Assembly (NCBI GenBank): GCA_030159075.1
Contig: BROG01000140.1
Location: 1,075,001 to 1,139,000 of the forward strand
DNA from: Atrina japonica
Lineage: Eukaryota > Mollusca > Bivalvia > Pterioida > Pinnidae
Direction of reading: 5' to 3'
Length of the DNA stretch: 64,000 bases
Shown here: piece after piece, positions 33,524 to 48,500 of the stretch
How the letters are laid out: each line of letters opens with the position of its first letter
How positions within the stretch are numbered: position 1 is the stretch's first letter
Position numbers and translations under genes: made by a program
Notes under the pieces: model-generated
Database searches by the model: none
Seen by the model: the letters and a program-made list of their open reading frames with translations, nothing else
What the model was told of the DNA's origin: nothing

Positions 33524-36500
33524 CTGAAAATGTAGTTAAGGAAAACATGCTGACAAAAATGAGTGTAATACATATTGACAAGGTGTTTATGCCACACATA
33601 ACAATTTTTCAGCTATATGGTGGCAGCCAGTAACAGGAATAGATCCCCAGACCTTCTGCAGGCAAGTCAAAAGCTCTACCACTTAATCACGCAAGTGGTG
33701 AAAATAAAGTTTTCACTTTAGTATCTACGAAAAAGTACTAGGTAGATACAAGGTCAATCCCTTATACTAATAGCCAGAAGATATTTTCACTGAGGAAACT
33801 CCTGCATCTTTTAATAGACATCACTCTGAAATATCTGGATGTATCAAGGATACAAGAGTTTCCACTATGATGTTATTTATGGCTATTATCTGCATCTTCA
33901 TGAGGTATTAATATAAAAAGTCTAATATGAAATTTCATCTTCAACTAATCGTGTTTAGTGGGTGCTATCAAAATGTTCAATAATATCAGAAAATAGACTT
34001 TTTGTAACATGCAGTCACTTACATTGGATGAAAATGATTGACATGAGTGACAGCAATAAAATGAAATCCGATCTCTCCTAAATTTATGGGTAAAAGTATA
34101 AACACTGTATTGATAAAATAAAAGATGTTGTCATGATATGCCTAATTACATGATATCAAAAATTCATAGCCTGTTAGTTGTATAATTCCAGGTTCCATGT
34201 GGTATTCTTGATATGGTTAAGGATAAAGTGTGACCAGAAGTCAGATACCTTTTTTGTACCTAAAATGATATCATCTTTACATGCACAAGCCAAGATTCAC
34301 CAATCAAAGGATACAATTTTTTTTGACTGACAGGTCCTTCAGCTGAATACAGTACTGCAGGCCATTAACATCGGAAACCATGTTGTTATCTAGATTCAGA
34401 CACTGCAGACATTGCAAATTACAAAGACTGTGTACATCTGATATGGAATTCTGGGAAAGGTCAAGGTCAGTGATCAGTATCAGCCACTCTGTGTGGTATA
34501 GACAACTTAGTCCTCTATTAGTTAGATTCATTTTTCTGGCACTCGGCTCGTGGGAGTCTAGTTCACTTTCAATGACGTATTTGCTCTCTAAAATAAAAAA
34601 TTATAAAAATGCATTAATGCAAATTAAAACAGGTCTACTTAAGCCATTCAGGAAAGAAAAGGGAAGTGGCTGTTATAGATGGGTGGCTTCAATACACAGA
34701 CCATTTGTAAACTTGAGGAAGTGGCTGCTATAGATGGGTGACTTTAATATGCAGATCATCTTTTTGTTTGTTTATTGCTGTTTAACGTCCCACTCAAGAA
34801 TCTTTCACTCATATGGAGACGTCACCTAATGCCGGTGAAGGGCTTCAAAATTTGGCTTATGCTCGGCACTTATGGCCATTGAGCAGTGAGGGTTCTTTAA
34901 CGTGCCGACACCTATTGTGACATGGGACCTGGGTTTTTACTGTCTCATCCAAAGGACAGGAAACCAACCTGCTGCCGGCTGGATTCAAACTCATGACCTC
35001 ACGATCAAGAGTCAAGTGCACTACCGACTGAGCCAGGTCGGCTCCCATATCATTAGTAAACTTGAGGGAAGTGGCTGTTATAGATGGGTGACTTTATGAG
35101 GGAAGTGGCTGTTATAGATGGGTGGCTTTATGAGGGAAGTGGCTGTTATAGATGGGTGGCTTTAATACGCAGATCATTTGTAAACTTGAGGGAAGCAGCT
35201 GTTATAGATGGGTGGCTTTAATACAGAGACCATTTGTAAACTTGCAGAAGTGGCTGTTACAGATGGGTGACTTTATTATGCAAATCATTTGTAAACTTGA
35301 GATAGCCTATATATAAGCATATAAAGTTAAAAAATTATCAAACTAAAAAGCAAAATTTATCACAGCAGTTTATCAGATACAAAACATTCTGAAAGATAAA
35401 ATCTGACACTGAAATATAAATCTATTTCATTATTTGTAATGATTTCCAAAGTTCTACTTACTAATGTCCCTGTAGTAGGCTTTTCTCTTGGGATCCACAG
35501 ACACAAGTTTGTCTATAGATGCTGACATCTCCCCTCCATATTTATCATGCCTTGGGTCAATGGCTTTCATCAAAGAGAGAAGAGTAAGTAGCACCCCTGT
35601 CAAACAGTATCATAATAATTTGAACCTTGAAATACATACATTGTATTTAGTTTGGGTAACAAGTATGTGATTCTGATAGTTTGTTAGATATCTTAGCACA
35701 AACAAATATGAAAATTACAATGTAAAAATGAATAAGATATACAGTGAAACCTGTATATAGGGACCGACCAAGGGACCAGAAAATATTGACCTTTATGTGC
35801 AGGTGACCCTTATACACAGGTTTAATTTAGTTGAAGCATGCAGTTAAGGGACTTGAAAAAATTTGCCTTTATAGACAGGTAATCCTTATATAGAGGTGGC
35901 CGCTATAGCAGGTGTTACTGTACTAGCTAAACACAAATACAGGAGCACTAGGTTGGTGCGTATATGTGAAATCCTGATGTTATTTCCAATGTTTAAGTTG
36001 TATATAAATTTTTTGTGCGTTGAAATTTATTAACATTTATGTTAATAAGCTGGGAAATTGGAGTTAAGTTGTTTTACAAGTGACAATTACATTATTAGGC
36101 TACTACTCTCTACTGTGTACAGGTGTGATAGGTAAACATCTCAAGTCTCTACTGTGTACAGGTATGATAGGTAAACATCTAAAGTCTCTACTGTGTACGG
36201 GTATGATAGGTAAACATCTGAAGTCTCTACTGTGTACAGGTATGATAGGTAAACATCTAAAGTCTCTACTGTGTACAGGTATGATAGGTAAACATCTAAA
36301 GTCTCTACTGTGTACAGGTATGTGAAAGGTCAGTAAACATCTAAAGTCTCTACTGTGTACAGGTGTGATTGTACAGGTTTGATAGGTAAACATCTGTACA
36401 GGTAGTCTCTAAACTCTTGTGTACAGGTTTGATAGGTAAACATCTAAAGTCTCTACAGAGTACAGGTATGATAGCTAAACATCTAAAGTCTCTACTGTGT

Positions 36501-39500
36501 ACAGGTATGATAGGTAAACATCTAAAGTCTCTACTTAAGTAAACATCTACTAAGTCTCTCTGTGTACTGTGTAAAGTCTCTACTGTGTATGATGATAGGT
36601 AAAACATCTGTGTAAAGTGATCTACTGTGTACAGGTATGATAGGTAAACATCTGAAGTCTCTAAACTGTGTACAGGTATGATAGGTAAATCTAAATCTAA
36701 AGTATCTCTATCTAAAGTGTACAGGTATGATAGGTAAACATCTCAAGTCTCTACTGTGTACAGGTATGATACAGGTAGGTAAACATCTAAAGTCTCTACA
36801 GGTATGATGTACAGGTGTATGATATAGGTAAACATCTAAAGTCTCTACTGTGTACAGGTATGATAGGTAAAGTCTCTAACATATAAACATCTAAAGTCTC
36901 TACTGTGTACAAGTGTGATAGGTAGTAAACATCTAAAGTCTCTACTGATCAGTACTAAAGTGTGTAAAGGTAAACATCTCAAGTCTCTACTGTGTACAGG
37001 TATGATAGGTAAACATCTTAAGTCTCTAAACTACTTTGTGTAGCAGTCTCTACTGTGAAAGGTAAACATCTTAAGTCTCTACTGTGTAAAGGTATGATAG
37101 GTAAACATCTCAAGTCTCTACTGTGTGTATGATAGATAAACATCTAAAGTACTGTGTAAAGGTAAACATCTAAAGTCTTACTACAGGTATGTAGTATCAG
37201 GTGTGAAAGTATGACATCTGAAGTCTCTACTGTGTACAGGTGTGAAAGGTAAACATCTGAAGTCTCTACTTTGTACAGGTTTGATAGGTAAACATCTTAA
37301 GTCTCTACAGAGTACAGGTATGATAGGTAAACATCTAAAGTCTCTACTGTGTACAGGTGTGATTGGTAAACATCTGAAGTCTCTACTTTGTACAGGTTTG
37401 ATAGGTAAACATCTAAAGTCTCTACAGAGTACAGGTATGATAGCTAAACATCTAAAGTCTCTACTGTGTACAGGTAAACATCTAAAGTCTTTACTGTGTA
37501 CAAGTGTGATAGGTAAACATCTAAAGTTTCTACTGTGTACAAGTGTGATCTAAAGTCTCTACTGTGTACAAGTGTGATAGGTAAACATCTAAAGTCTCTA
37601 CTGTGTACAGGTAAACATCTAAAGTCTCAACTGTGTACAAGTGTGATAGGTAAACATCTCAAGTCTCTACTGTGTACAGGTAAACGGTAAAGTCTCTACT
37701 GTGTACAGGTTTGATAGGTAAACATCTCAAGTCTCTACTGTGTACAGGTAAACATCTAAAGTCTCTACTGTGTACAAGTGTGATAGGTAAACATCTAAAG
37801 TCTCTACTGTGTACAGGCATGATAGGTAAACATCTCAAGTCTCTACTGTGTACAGGTAAACATCTAAAGTCTCTACTGTGTACAGGTATGATAGGTAAAC
37901 ATCTAAAGTCTCTACTGTGTACAGGTAAACATCTAAAGTCTCTACTGTGTACAGGTATGATCAGTAAACATCTAAAGTCTCTACTGTGTACAAGTGTGAT
38001 AGCTAAACATCTAAAGTCTCTACTGTGTACAGGTATGATCAGTAAACATCTAAAGTCTCTACTGTGTACAGGTATGATAGGTAAACATCTAAAGTCTCTA
38101 CAGAGTACAGGTATGATAGGTAAACATCTAAAGTCTCTACTGTGTACAGGTATGATCAGTAAACATCTAAAGTCTCTACTGTGTACAGGTGTGATAGGTA
38201 AACATCTAAAGTCTCTACTGTGTACAGGTATGATAGGTAAACATCTAAAGTCTCTACTGTGTACAGGTATGATAAGTAAACATCTAAAGTCTCTACTGTG
38301 TACAGGTATGATAGGTAAACATCTAAAGTCTCTACTGTGTACAGGTATGATAGGTAAACATCTGAAGTCTCTACTGTGTACAGGTATGATAGGTAAACAT
38401 CTCAAGTCTCTACTGTGTACAGGTATGATAGGTAAACATCTCAAGTCTCTACTGTGTACAGGTATGATAGGTAAACATATAAAGTCTCTACTGTGTACAA
38501 GTGTGATAGGTAAACATCTAAAGTCTCTACTGTGTACAGGTGTGAAAGGTAAACATCTCAAGTCTCTACTGTGTACAGGTATGATAGGTAAACATCTGAA
38601 GTCTCTACTTTGTACAGGTTTGATAGGTAAACATCTGAAGTCTCTACAGAGTACAGGTATGATAGCTAAACATCTAAAGTCTCTACTGTGTACAGGTGTG
38701 ATTGGTAAACATCTGAAGTCAGTAAACATCTACTTTGTACAGGTTTGATAGGTAAACATCTAAAGTCTCTACAGAGTACAGGTATGATAGGTAAACATCT
38801 GAAGTCTTTACTGTGTACAAGTGTGATAGGTAAACATCTAAAGTCTCTACTGTGTACAAGTGTGATCTAAAGTCTCTACTGTGTACAAGTGTGATAGGTA
38901 AACATCTCAAGTCTCTACTGTGTACAGGTAAACATCTAAAGTCTCTACTGTGTACAAGTGTGATAGGTAAACATCTCAAGTCTCTACTGTGTACAGGTAA
39001 ATGGTAAAGTCTCTACTGTGTACAGGTTTGGTAGGTAAACATCTAAAGTCTCTACTGTGTACAGGTAAACATCTAAAGTCTCTACTGTATGATAGGTACT
39101 AAAGTGTGATAGGTAAACATCTAAAGTCTCTACTGTATGATGTACAGGTACATGATAGGTAAACATCTCAAGTCTCTACTGTGTACAGGTAAACATCTAA
39201 AGTCTCTACTGTGTACAGGTATGATCAGTAAACATCTAAAGTCTCTAGGTAAACATCTCTAAAGTCTCTACTGTGTACAGGTAAACATCTAAAGTCTTTA
39301 CTGTGTACAGGTATGATCATATAAACATCTAAAGTCTCTACTACTTTGTGTAATGATCAGTGTGATAGGTAAACAGATCTAAAGGTCTCTACTGTGTACA
39401 GGTATGATCAGTAAACATCTAAAGTCTCTCTACTGATGTACAGAGTATGATAGGTAAACATCTCAAGTCTCTACTGTGTACATGGTAAACATCTAAAGTC

Positions 39501-42500
39501 TCTACTACTGATCAGTACAGGTATGATCAGGTATAAACATCTAAAGTCTCTACTGTGTACAAGTGTGATAGGTAAACATCTAAAGTCTCTACTGTGTACA
39601 GGTATGATCAGTAAACATCTAAAGTCTCTACATTGTACAGGTATGATAGGTAAACATTTAAATCTCTAATTTGTACAGGTATGACAGGTAAACATCTAAA
39701 GTCTCCACTGTGTCACTTATATTGAGATGTCATCAGCTTTAAATGAAGTGCTACAAATTTTTGCCTGTGGTATGGACTGATGCCAATGCAGTGAGGGTTC
39801 TTTTCTGTGCCAATCCTTCCGCAATATGGTACATCAGATATAATTCTCATCTGAAAGGCCTGTGACTTTCACTTTGTATGCTGAGCACTTGGGGAAAGAA
39901 CAGCAGGTGTAATTTAAATTTTTTTAAAAAGTCTTTGGAATCATCCGATTCAGGAATTAAACCCGTGACCTTTCGCTTTGCCGTCATAGGTTATCAGTGA
40001 GATAAATACTAGGACTTCTTATAGAAGGTTGAAATTATTATCAAACAAGAATTTATTATCAAAATTTCACTTCATCAACAATGAATTGGATGAAATCAAC
40101 ACAACATACAACAATTTATTTAAAAAAACAACCATGATTACAGTTTAGAACAATTATTATTTATTTAGCTAAAAAAAAACTTACTTGGGAGAATTTAAAT
40201 AATTCGCATTGTACAAAAGTATGTATTCAATGCAATTATTATTATGTCATGGTGTGTGTGTGTGTGTGGAAGCTACTGTCAATTTGCTCCAAAATATTAG
40301 CATCTACTTGGGAGAGATTTAAATATAATCACATAACTACCAACTGTTGAGGTTACAAAACAATCACTTACATTTATTTTCAGGTTCCACAGAATGAAGT
40401 TCCTTGATAGATTCTAATTCTGTCTCAAGAGTTGTAATTGTAGCAGCAGTCAGTTCAGCACTACGTATAGAACATACACAAAATCAATACACACAGCTCA
40501 ACGTCAACCACAGAAGCAAAATTAAAGTCCTACATCATGTGACAGTAAACTTTTGTATAAAGGGGCATTAGCCATGTCTTCCTTGTTTTACTACTTAGAT
40601 TAATGTACAATAACAAAAAAAAGATATCTAACAAATGAACGCTTGTCAGAATGCATTTATTGTCAATACGGATGCTGTTTGGGTGAGGGATAATATAATG
40701 GGCAGGTGCAATGAATATTTATCTGTCACTCAAATGACATATTGACAGTAAATGCATTCTGACAAGCGTTCATTTGTTGTATATATCTGGTTTTTATTTG
40801 TTATTGTATGGGAGACTGTTATTGTATGGGAGACTGCAGCGGGAAATGTAAATATACACAGACATCTTATTTGTTATTGTATGGGAGACTGCAGATGTAA
40901 ATATACACAGACATCTTATTTGTTATTGTATGGGAGACTGCAGAGGGATATGTATGGGAATGCAGAGGGATATATACACAGACATCTTATTTGTTATTGT
41001 ATGGGAGACTGCAGTGGGATATGTAAATATACACAGACATCTGATTTGTTATTGTATGGGAGACTGCAGTGGGAAATGTAAATATACACAGACATCTGAT
41101 TTGTTATTGTGCATTAATCTAATAAGAATTTTTTTGTAAAACACCTAGTGACCCTTTAAAGTAAAAGAGGCTAGTGACCCTTTAAAGTAAAAGAGGCAAA
41201 AATAAGAAATATATGTATGTGATGTTGAAGAAGAATATGGTTTGTCACATTTTTGTCGATGTTATTTAAACACACCTAAATCTTGATCCAACTTTATACT
41301 CGGCCATCACCCAGACTTCTTCTTGTTGGGCAGGAAGAGTAAGTCCTTGTGAAAACTGCGTACAGTCGGCATCACTGGTTAATGTAACTGTCACACCAAC
41401 ATCTCCATCAGACGGAAAATCGGATGTTAAATCCATCACCTATGGATAAATAACATATTGACCTAATTCTAAATAATTGTATTAGAATTTGCATATACAT
41501 GTACACACAGTATAATTTGTCTACTCTGCAGTGGAAACAATTCAAATATTTTGAATAGACTGAGTTCAGATTGTAGAAGATTTTTGGTTGAACATAAATA
41601 TATGCTGTAGTTCACTATGTGTATTATTATAAGACTCATATATTTCATCAAAACTGCCATTCTGTAAACAAATAAATGAAAATTGTGATATGATGAGAAT
41701 AAATAAAATTTTATTAACTGCAAACAATATTCTCAGGTGTATTTTTATTACAAACATTTTTATTTCTTTAAATGAACATATATAAACACTAAATGGCCAT
41801 AGACATTGGTTGAGTTTACAAGTATGGATGGGAATTCAGGGTGTCCATTTAAGTAATCATGTGATAAGGGGACAGATTTTATGTTAGAAATTTGAAGTGG
41901 ACCCCATTCGTACAACAATATATAGATGTGTAAGCAAGTAAGAGTAGAGTATGTCGGACCAAATTATTTAATTAGATTAAAGCGAATATCTGAATAATCA
42001 AGATATGGAATAGACAGATTATACTGTAGATCATGTTAACTTAACTACTCGACAGTGGAGGATGTTATCTTGAAGCTGTCATCTCAACTTTTAAACCAAT
42101 TTAATCAAATAAAAAAATAACATCGTTTTTTAAACATCCCCAATGTTTTACTTCCATTGGTCACCATATTTGTTTAGTTTTCTGAATAGAAACAAGCCCC
42201 CACAAATTCCCTATGAGAAAATCGTAAAATTATAAACAAACAGGAGCTCAGAGCACCTGTTATGATATGAATGTTTTCACTTTCAAAATAACAAATCAAA
42301 GACAAGTAAGACCATGATCAACTCAGAATTATATACTTGAACACTCAGCTCGTATTACAGGACTACTTGCATCCATTTCAAAAATGATGATAGCAATGTT
42401 TGACAGCTATGTCTCTTACAACATTTATTTGTTGTCATCTTCATAAAAATATAAGAAGGGGTACCTGGTCATTGGTCAAATGCATGTGACCCAACTGCTC

Positions 42501-45500
42501 ACTTTACCGAGTTCACCAGAATGTGTGACGCTATGTAAACAACATATTGAAAGGGTGCAGATAAATGGTAGGATTTTATTGATTTTTTTGTTCAAAGTGC
42601 ATACATATTTATTATTTTATGGATACTAAAATAATAAATCTAAAACTAATTATAAAATCTTTTTATTAAGTATCTTTATTGAAGTCTTTGATGTAAAATT
42701 TTTTGCGGAACGTTTATGATTTGAGTAAAGTGTATGTTTTAATTACATGTCATCTGTCCATTGCTTTGCTTTGGGAGTACAGGTTTGAAATAATGGTTGT
42801 TCTGTGGCCTTGCATTTTATAGCTGCATTGCAAGCCAATTTCTATTGATAACATTTAATAAAAATGTCTGCCTGTGGAGTGATAAATCAGGGTGTTTCAA
42901 AAAAGCATTATAATTTGTTTTTTGAATTCAAAACTTGTTTAAAAGTTACGATGACACCTTTAACTTTAAGAAGATTGTTTTCCATAGTTGCTTTCTTGTC
43001 ATCAATTCAAAATTGCATATTTACTAATTCCTTGAACTCTTTGAGCCACTCCCTAAATATTACTACCTAGATGGTAATCATTGAATTAGGTTTGGGGGTA
43101 CCATCCTTTGAGACACTTTTCTTCAGATCATCTGCATACAGGTACAAACCGAATGTAATCATATTACAATATTTACCTATAAAACACAACAATATTTACC
43201 TATGAAAAACAACAATATTTACCTATGAAACACAACAATATTTATCTATGAAAAACAACAACATTTACCTATAAAACACATCAATATTTATAATACACTG
43301 AAATATTTACCCATAATACACTGTAATTCAATGATCCATTAACTGTGTGCCATTTTCCATTTACAGCAGTGCTATTAAAGATCACAGATAGATTATGCCC
43401 ATGGCCAATCTACAAATTAAAAACAAAAGTATATACATAAGTGAAACCTTTTTTTCTTTAATGCAAAACAAATTTACATATCTCATTAAGATGTCTGTAG
43501 ATCTGAAATTTCAGAACTTTCCATATCTTTTTTAATTACTTTTTCAAAACTCCTCAAGAGGAAAGAGAAATTCCATTAGCTGTCTCTGTGTGTACATGTT
43601 AGACAAGACAAGACATTTATTTAAAGTCAGTGCAGATAAGTTTTGACTTTACTTATATTTCAGTAAACATGTTATAATTCTTTTCAGTAACATGGTCACT
43701 TTGTTTAATGCTGCTGTTTTATGTCACAGCTATATTATGGAGCACATTTTTTAAAGATAAATGTTTGAAGATTGACAAAGTCTGGTCACAAGGTACACAA
43801 GAAACTATCAAGGATCAAATGTGGTAAACTTCCGCTCATCATCATGTTAGGATCAAATAAAGTAGTGACCCTCAATAGGTAAACACACACAGACCACATG
43901 TAACTCAATTACGTACTTTCTATTATATGTAATGCTGTAACCATCAACTAAGGTGATATCTGTGGTAAAAAGCTAATACGTTGGATTTATATCCCCCGCT
44001 TTCCCCCTTTATTAAAGGGGCAATCATATTGAAGGCAAACTCTTTAGGTTAGGTTAAAACGAATAATTTTCATGCTGTCGACACAAGATGTATTGCTTGG
44101 AAATCAACAAAAACTAAAGCCTTATACACAGGGAGAAACAGCAGAAAATGACATTTTTCGTTAATCAAGGGAACATAAGTCCGCCAAATAACGTGCGCCA
44201 AAAGTGGCGATCAAACATGGCTGAGCCTTTTAGGCATTTAATCTTGTTACCAAGTTTGAAGAAAATCAGATAATATTGGTTGCAGAGACTGCACAGAAAC
44301 AGCAGAAAATGCTATTTTCGTTAATGAAGGGCCATCACTCCTCCAAATAAAGTATGCTAAAAATGGTCATCAAACTTGGCCCTTTAGGCATTAAACCTTG
44401 TTACCAAGTTTGAGGAAAATCGGCATAATATTTGTCACTGTGAGTGCATGGACATGGCAGAAAATAACATTTTTCATTAATCAAGGGGCCATAACTTCAC
44501 CAAACAATGTCCACGAGGTTAATATTTGTTGCTGAGATTGCACTAAAATGACAGAAAACGACATTTTTTCGTTATTAAAGGCGCCATAACTCCTCCAAAT
44601 AACATCTGCTAAAAGTGGCGATCGAATCTGAGATTTTTATTCTGAGGCTATATTTAATTGTCAGAATTTGTATTTATTTCTATTCTAAAATTTAGTCTGT
44701 ACTGAAATGGTTTTACCTTTTGTTATGTCTCATTTGTCAATAGAATTGTACAATGCAAGATTGTGACAATGATTTAGGTAAAAAAGAATATTGTTATAAT
44801 TCAATATATCTGGACTACCTTCCACAACTAAAAGAAAAACAAAACCTTTCAATCATCTTTAAATAATGGAGAACTCTCGTATCAAGCACAGACTAAAATA
44901 CTTACTTTGATAGGACTTGTTAGCAGAATGATAATTCTCTGGGTTGTTCTTGAAATATGAGCTGCACTAATTTGAAGCTTTTTTCTACCTGTAAACAACA
45001 AAAAGATAAAAGATCAAAATATTCTACTCATAATGAAAATAATACAACACTATACAGACAGAATATAATGACAATAACAATAGGAACATTTACTGGTGGT
45101 AGACATATTCCAAAATTTCTAGAATAGTATAACTTTGAACTTTGGTTTTGAAATGCATTTTTCTATTGATTACTTGTTGATTGCTCATTATGACATTAAC
45201 ATTTGGGTGAGTAATTATGTTCTCTCTCTCTCTCCTTCCATAGATATTATTAGATTTAAGCTGACCTAGATCAGATTCCATACTTTTTCATGCTGGCAGT
45301 GTTTATCCCTTATCATTTTCCTGGCATTATTAATGTGTAATGTTGGATTTTGTTTTAGAATGGGAACATTTTTATCCTTTATCACTTAAGAAACACAAAA
45401 AATCTAAAACAAAGAGCTAAAGATGGTTAAATGGAAAAAATACCTCTGCCTAACAGCCAGCGATGATAAAACCAAGCACTTTGATCATCTGGATCTGTAA

Positions 45501-48500
45501 ACATTGCATTCTGTACTGTTTCATATTCTGAAATACATAAACATGAACTTTGATATTTGACTTTAAGTGGCTACAAGTTGATTTGTTTAATCTATCACAG
45601 TAATTTTGAAAAGCATTGCCCATACATATTTATGAAAAATATTACCTAAAACATTTCTAAGTCCATTTTGTGTAGCCTTCTACAATAATTTTAACTTTAT
45701 CTATAAAGATTTCAAAAAAGTAAATGAAAACAAATACATATATAAGACTTGATTGTATAAATGATTTGGTAAGGGTATGAAATTGTTAGAAATGATATAT
45801 GTCACCTTTTAGTAGTATATCATCTTGAACTCTGACTGGATGCGTAGGATCAGGGTGAATCATAGGTAGTAATTTACTTCTATAATGCCAAGAGGAATAA
45901 TTGGAAAAATTGGACTGTATTTTCTCTGTTGTGTAGTTTAACTCTGACTCCAAATCTACATCAGCCATCAGTACCACAAATCTACGATAGTCCCAACAGT
46001 GGACTGCAATAAAAGTAACCATATAAATAATGAAAGTTACAAACATCAGACTTCAAAATATTTATGACAATGGAAACGAGTGACTTATAGTAGGTCAGAT
46101 AAGTACATATACAAAGTAAGGACCAAATACACAATGAAAATTCTAAACAACGTCTTCAAAACATTGTTAGTTCAATAGAAACTGATGACTAATGCTTATA
46201 TAATTAGGTCAGATAGGTACATACATGAACTAATTAACATGAAAGTTCCAAACATCCAATCAAAACATTGTTAGTTCAATAGAAACTGATGACTATTGCT
46301 TATATAATTAGGTCAGACAGGTACATACACGAACTAATTAACATGAAAGTTCCAAACATCCAATCAAAACATTGTTAGTTCAATAGAAACTGATGACTAA
46401 TGCTTATATAATTAGGTCAGATAGGTATATACACGAACTAATTAACATGAAAGTTCCAAACATCCTATCAAAACATTGTTAGTTCAATAGAAACTGATGA
46501 CTAATGCTTATATAATTAGGTCAGATAGGTACATACACGAACTAATTAACATGAAAGTTCCAAACATCCAATCAAAACATTGTTAGTTCAATAGAAACTG
46601 ATGACTATTGCTTATATAATTAGGTCAGACAGGTATATACATGAACTAATTAACATGAAAGTTCCAAACATCCAATCAAAACATTGTTAGTTCAATAGAA
46701 ACTGATGACTAACTTATATAATAGGTCAGATAGATGATACACACTAGATTTTTAAATCACATTTCCTAAAATGATTGAACATATTAACTGATGACTAATT
46801 CTTATATAATCAGGTCTGGAAACTCTTGTGTGAAATTAACATGCAAATAGCAAACATCAAAATCAAAACATTGTTAGTTCAATAAAACTTTGAATAATGT
46901 CTTGTAAAATTAGGTCAGATATTTCTTGTACTAAAACTAATTAGACATGAGGGTAAACATCCAATCAAAACATTGTGAGTTCAATATTTCTTGTGACTAA
47001 TGCTTACAGAATTAGGGTCACAAGGTAGATCACAGAGTTGTAGTTTAATTTCTGAAAGTTCAAACATCAATCAGAATTATTGTTAGTACAATAGAAACTG
47101 ATGAGTAATGCTTGAATTTAGGTCTTGTAGGTACATACAAAACTAATTAACATGGGTTCCAAAGATCATCAAACATTGTTAGTTCAATAGAAACTGATGA
47201 CTAATGCTTATATAATTAGGTCAGATAGGCACATACAACAAACTAATAACAGAAAGTTGTGAGTTTCAAAATTTGTTAGTTCAATAGAAACTGATAACAT
47301 ATCATAGGCTGAATGATACACAGAGATTTTTAAATCACATTTCTAAAATGATGTCAATATTAATTAGGGTAGACAATAAATCATGGGTTGTGAGTGTGAA
47401 AGTAAATGCAAATAGCAGTTTCAAAATTTAGAATTTACAACATTAAATCTTTTAATCCAGGTCTTGTAACATGTGAGTTTATTTCTTGTACTAATGTCAA
47501 CAGAATTAGGGTACAATAGATCACAGAGTTGTGAGTTTATTTCTTGTTCTAATGTCAACAGAATTAGGGTACAATAGATCACAGAGTTGTGAGTTTATTT
47601 CTTGTTCTAATGTCAACAGAATTAGGGTACAATAGATCACAGAGTTGTGAGTTTATTTCTTGTTCTAATGTCAACAGAATTAGGGTACAATAGATCACTG
47701 GGTTGTGAGTTTATTTCTTGTTCTAATGTCAACAGAATTAGAGTACAACAGATCACTTAGTTGTGAGTTTATTTCTTGTTCTAATGTCAAAAGAATTAGG
47801 GTACAATAGATCACTGAGTTGTGAGTTTATTTCTTGTTCTAATGTCAACAGAATTAGGGTACAATAGATCACTGAGTTGTGAGTTTATTTCTTGTTCTAA
47901 TGTCAAAAGAATTAGGGTACAATAGATCACTGAGTTGTGAGTTTATTTCTTGTTCTAATGTCAACAGAATTAGGGTACAACAGATCATTAAATATGGTAA
48001 CAAAATTTTGAGACCCAGATCTTAACTGATACTGAGACCCAGATCTTTACTGATACTGAGACCCAGATCTTAACTGATATGTCAACAGATCTTAAGGATA
48101 CAATAGACCCAGATCTTTACTGATACTGAGACCCAGATTTAATGATACTTGTTCCAGATCTTAACTGATACTGAGACCCAGATCTTAACTGATACTGAGA
48201 CCCAGATCTTAACTGATACTGAGACCCAGATCTTTACTGATACTGAGACCCAGATCTTAACTGATACTGAGACCCAGATCTTAACTGATACTGAGACCCA
48301 GATCTTAACTGATACTGAGACCCAGATCTTAACTCAGGGTTCCAAAAATTGGTAAAAATGCACTCGCCCTTTGGGCGAGTAATTGCATAATTTCCACAGT
48401 AGATGTGTTAAGAGTGTATAAAATCTTTTTCAAGGTAAATAGATCTTACATGTATATGACTTAACAGATTGATACTCTTTATCTGACAAAATTGTCATTT

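Noticed and set aside
37659..38748. Overlapping long open frames on both strands (over 340 codons each)
   Set aside because: Both are readings of a 39-bp tandem repeat whose period is divisible by three; no start context, no family, inside a RABGGTA intron.
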